Assembly (NCBI GenBank): GCA_028293055.1
Contig: JAQGLD010000231.1
Location: 1 to 7,903 of the forward strand
Source of the DNA: Alphaproteobacteria bacterium
GTDB lineage: Bacteria; Pseudomonadota; Alphaproteobacteria; Sphingomonadales; Sphingomonadaceae
Direction: 5' to 3'
Length of the DNA: 7,903 bases
Every line of letters starts with the position of its first letter. Position 1 is the stretch's first letter. This document shows, in pieces, positions 6,328-7,903 of the stretch. The position numbers and the translations under genes are program-made. The notes below the pieces were generated by a model. It was given only the letters and a program-made list of their open reading frames with translations, was not told the origin of the DNA and searched no databases.

Positions 6328-7218
6328 ATGGAAGGCCATGGCCTCGAGAAGTTTGCCGACGCGCGGCTGATCGCGACCTCGGCGAACCGGGCCTGGCCCT
6401 TGCTCTCGGCGGAGCTTCGAAGCCACCCGGTCGGAGAAATTGGCGCCTTCACTCCGCACAATGCCGAGATCACGCAGACCATAAGCGACACCGGTTCGGC
6501 CTATTCGGTCCGCGCCTCGGGCGGCGTGCGCCAGCAGGTCGTCGCGGATCCCGGGACGATCTGGCTGTGCCCCGCCGGCATCTGCGAGGAGGCAACCCGC
6601 CTCTCGGCGGAAATGCCCGAGGTTCTCCACATCTATCTTCCGCCGCACAGCTTCCTCGGGCCGATGAGCGAGCGGCATCCCAATTTTCGCGCCCAGGACC
6701 TGCGATACGAATCCGGCTCCGGCCATGCCGACCTGCTCGCATTGACCAGCCGGATCGTCGGGGAGCTCAGGCAGGAGACCTCATCGGGTGGACTGAGGAT
6801 GGATATCCTGGCGCTGGAGCTGATCGAAACCCTGGCGCAGGACCATTCCGAGACCGCCCCGTCGCGGAAGCCCCTTGCCTTGGCGAGGGGCACACTCGAC
6901 CGTCCCCGCCTCGATCGCGTCCTCGACTATATCGAGGCCAATCTCGACTCGGAGATCGGCATCGGGGAGCTGGCCGAGGTGGCGTGTTTCAGCCTCTTCC
7001 ACTTCGTCAGGGCCTTCCATCTGGCCACCGGCCGCCCGCCCCACGCCTATCTGAGCGAGCGGCGTCTCGATCGCGCCAGGCAATTGCTCGCTTATTCGGA
7101 CTCGACCCTCGTCGACATCGCCCTGACCTGCAGCTTCTCCAGCCAGGCCAATTTCACCAAGGCGTTCAAGCGCGCCACCGGAATGAGCCCCGGCCGCTAC
7201 CGGCGGGCGGCCCGGTGA
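6328..7218 (+). CDS. AraC family transcriptional regulator
   Basis: This 296-residue DNA-binding protein has an N-terminal sensing region (about 1-175) and a C-terminal AraC/XylS domain (about 192-294). The first helix-turn-helix is at roughly 212-235 (IGELAEVACFSLFHFVRAF), and the second at 262-285 (IALTCSFSSQANF, then the KAFKRATG turn), closing with the signature GMSPGRYRR at 285-293. The serine in CSFSSQ replaces the glycine common in the family. The N-terminal part has no motif that names an effector. It is divergent from the catalase-AhpD-hydrolase operon with 170 bases between starts, the usual geometry for a local regulator, so control of that operon and of itself is likely but inferred. 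A hairpin directly after the stop may end its transcript. Confidence 0.93.
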   Translation: MEGHGLEKFADARLIATSANRAWPLLSAELRSHPVGEIGAFTPHNAEITQTISDTGSAYSVRASGGVRQQVVADPGTIWLCPAGICEEATRLSAEMPEVLHIYLPPHSFLGPMSERHPNFRAQDLRYESGSGHADLLALTSRIVGELRQETSSGGLRMDILALELIETLAQDHSETAPSRKPLALARGTLDRPRLDRVLDYIEANLDSEIGIGELAEVACFSLFHFVRAFHLATGRPPHAYLSERRLDRARQLLAYSDSTLVDIALTCSFSSQANFTKAFKRATGMSPGRYRRAAR

Positions 7219-7236
7219 GCCGACGGGATCGTCGGC
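7219..7236 (+). terminator. Hairpin immediately after the AraC gene
   Basis: GCCGACG (7219-7225) pairs perfectly with CGTCGGC (7230-7236) around a 4-base loop, starting at the base after the TGA. There is no T-run, so it is a possible rather than classical terminator; its position suggests a 3'-end function. Confidence 0.45.
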
Positions 7237-7248
7237 ACGGCTGGATTG

Positions 7249-7277
7249 GTGACAGCGCCCGGCGGGCCATGTACGTA
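7249..7277 (+). promoter_or_regulatory. Weak promoter candidate for the CsgG-like gene
   Basis: GTGACA (7249-7254) matches five of six positions of a -35 box and is followed after 17 bases by TACGTA (7272-7277), a poor -10. It lies about 70 bases before the start codon in the only non-coding stretch ahead of this gene. Tentative. Confidence 0.2.
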
Positions 7278-7359
7278 ACGTTCGGCCGAGCTCGACCGAG
7301 TCGCCTTGTCAAACCGTGATCGCCCTCGAAGAGCAGGCGTCACCATCCGGGGGGATGTC

Positions 7360-7903
7360 ATGCGACGAATTTCCACCACTTTCTGCCTGGCGTCGCTGAT
7401 CGTCGGCGCGCCTGCGCTCGGGCAAGGCCTTGCGCGGCCGTCGGGCACTCAGAAGACGCAGCAGGCGACGATGAACGACGTGCCGCATTGCGGGCGCAAG
7501 CTCGGGACGATTTCGGTCGTCGACGGCGACGATGCCAGCGGCTGGACCCAATATAGCCTGGCGCCGCCGCAGAAGCTGCTGAAGGTTCTCGTCCAGCGCT
7601 CCGGCTGCTTCAACCTGGTCGACCGCGGCAGCGGCTTGCAGGCGGCCCAGCGCGAACGCGACATCGGCTCCGATCTCGGCCTCCAGCGCCGCTCGAACGT
7701 GGGGCAAGGGCAGATCAAGGCCGCGGACTAGGTCCGGGTTGCCGAGATCCAGAGCGCCACCAGCGATTCCGGCGGCAGCGCGGTGGGTGCCGGGATCGGC
7801 GGGCTGGTCGGCGGACGTTTCGGCGCGCTCGCCGGGGGCATCCGGACCAAGAAGCTGGCGGCCAACACCGTCCGTTCGGTCACCAACGTCCGCACCACGG
7901 AGA
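7360..7903 (+). pseudogene. CsgG/HfaB-like secreted protein gene interrupted by an in-frame TAG, truncated by window end
   Basis: The frame starts at ATG 7360 after GGGGGGA and encodes a signal peptide (Arg2-Arg3, hydrophobic core, Ala-Leu-Gly-Gln around 19-22). What follows matches the CsgG-like secretion/surface family: CGRKLGTISVV (44-54), KLLKVLVQRSGCFNLVDRG (73-91) and the QRRSNVGQGQIKAAD stretch (109-123). Residue 123 is followed by TAG at 7729-7731. In the same frame, coding-like sequence continues to the window end: VAEIQSATSDSGG, a glycine-rich segment (GAGIGGLVGGRFGALAGG) and the IRTKKLAANTV region, all expected in this family. From memory the family has Asp-Tyr here, so the TAG would be a single base change from a tyrosine codon. 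It may be a real nonsense mutation, a sequencing error or readthrough. The product without readthrough is 123 residues and would lack the glycine-rich region. Confidence 0.75.

Overview
This window is GC-rich and tightly packed with alphaproteobacterial coding DNA. Strong G/C preference at third codon positions, gene content and protein style (secreted S10 carboxypeptidase, CsgG-like surface protein, SrpA-type catalase beside an AhpD-like protein) suggest a sphingomonad (Sphingomonadales). This placement is inferred from family resemblance; there is no rRNA or other marker gene. I see no tRNA, CRISPR array, insertion sequence or phage gene.

Layout. On the plus strand, 78-1592 is a secreted S10 serine carboxypeptidase read from a TTG start. 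A 355-base gap (1593-1947) follows, holding two hairpins. The second is a perfect palindrome whose right arm looks like a strong ribosome binding site. Next is a secreted alpha/beta hydrolase (1948-2955). It converges on a minus-strand block that reads right to left: catalase-related peroxidase (6157-5072), AhpD-like protein (5028-4558), cytoplasmic alpha/beta hydrolase (4561-3719, overlapping the previous gene by 4 bases) and a DUF1287 lipoprotein (3650-3024). Diverging from the catalase is an AraC-family regulator (6328-7218). The window ends inside a CsgG-like secreted protein gene (7360 onward) that carries an in-frame TAG at 7729-7731, with recognisable family sequence continuing after it.

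How the genes fit together. The catalase, AhpD-like protein and hydrolase look like one operon for peroxide or organic-hydroperoxide defence, with the divergent AraC protein as its likely regulator; DUF1287 may be a distal member. This is the best candidate here for an uncharacterised functional unit, although every component belongs to a known family. The three hydrolases share the alpha/beta fold and keep complete Ser-Asp-His triads, but I see no evidence that they work in one pathway. Other points worth a second look are the broken or recoded CsgG-like gene, the competing start sites of the catalase, and the hairpin that would bury a Shine-Dalgarno sequence at 1732-1759.
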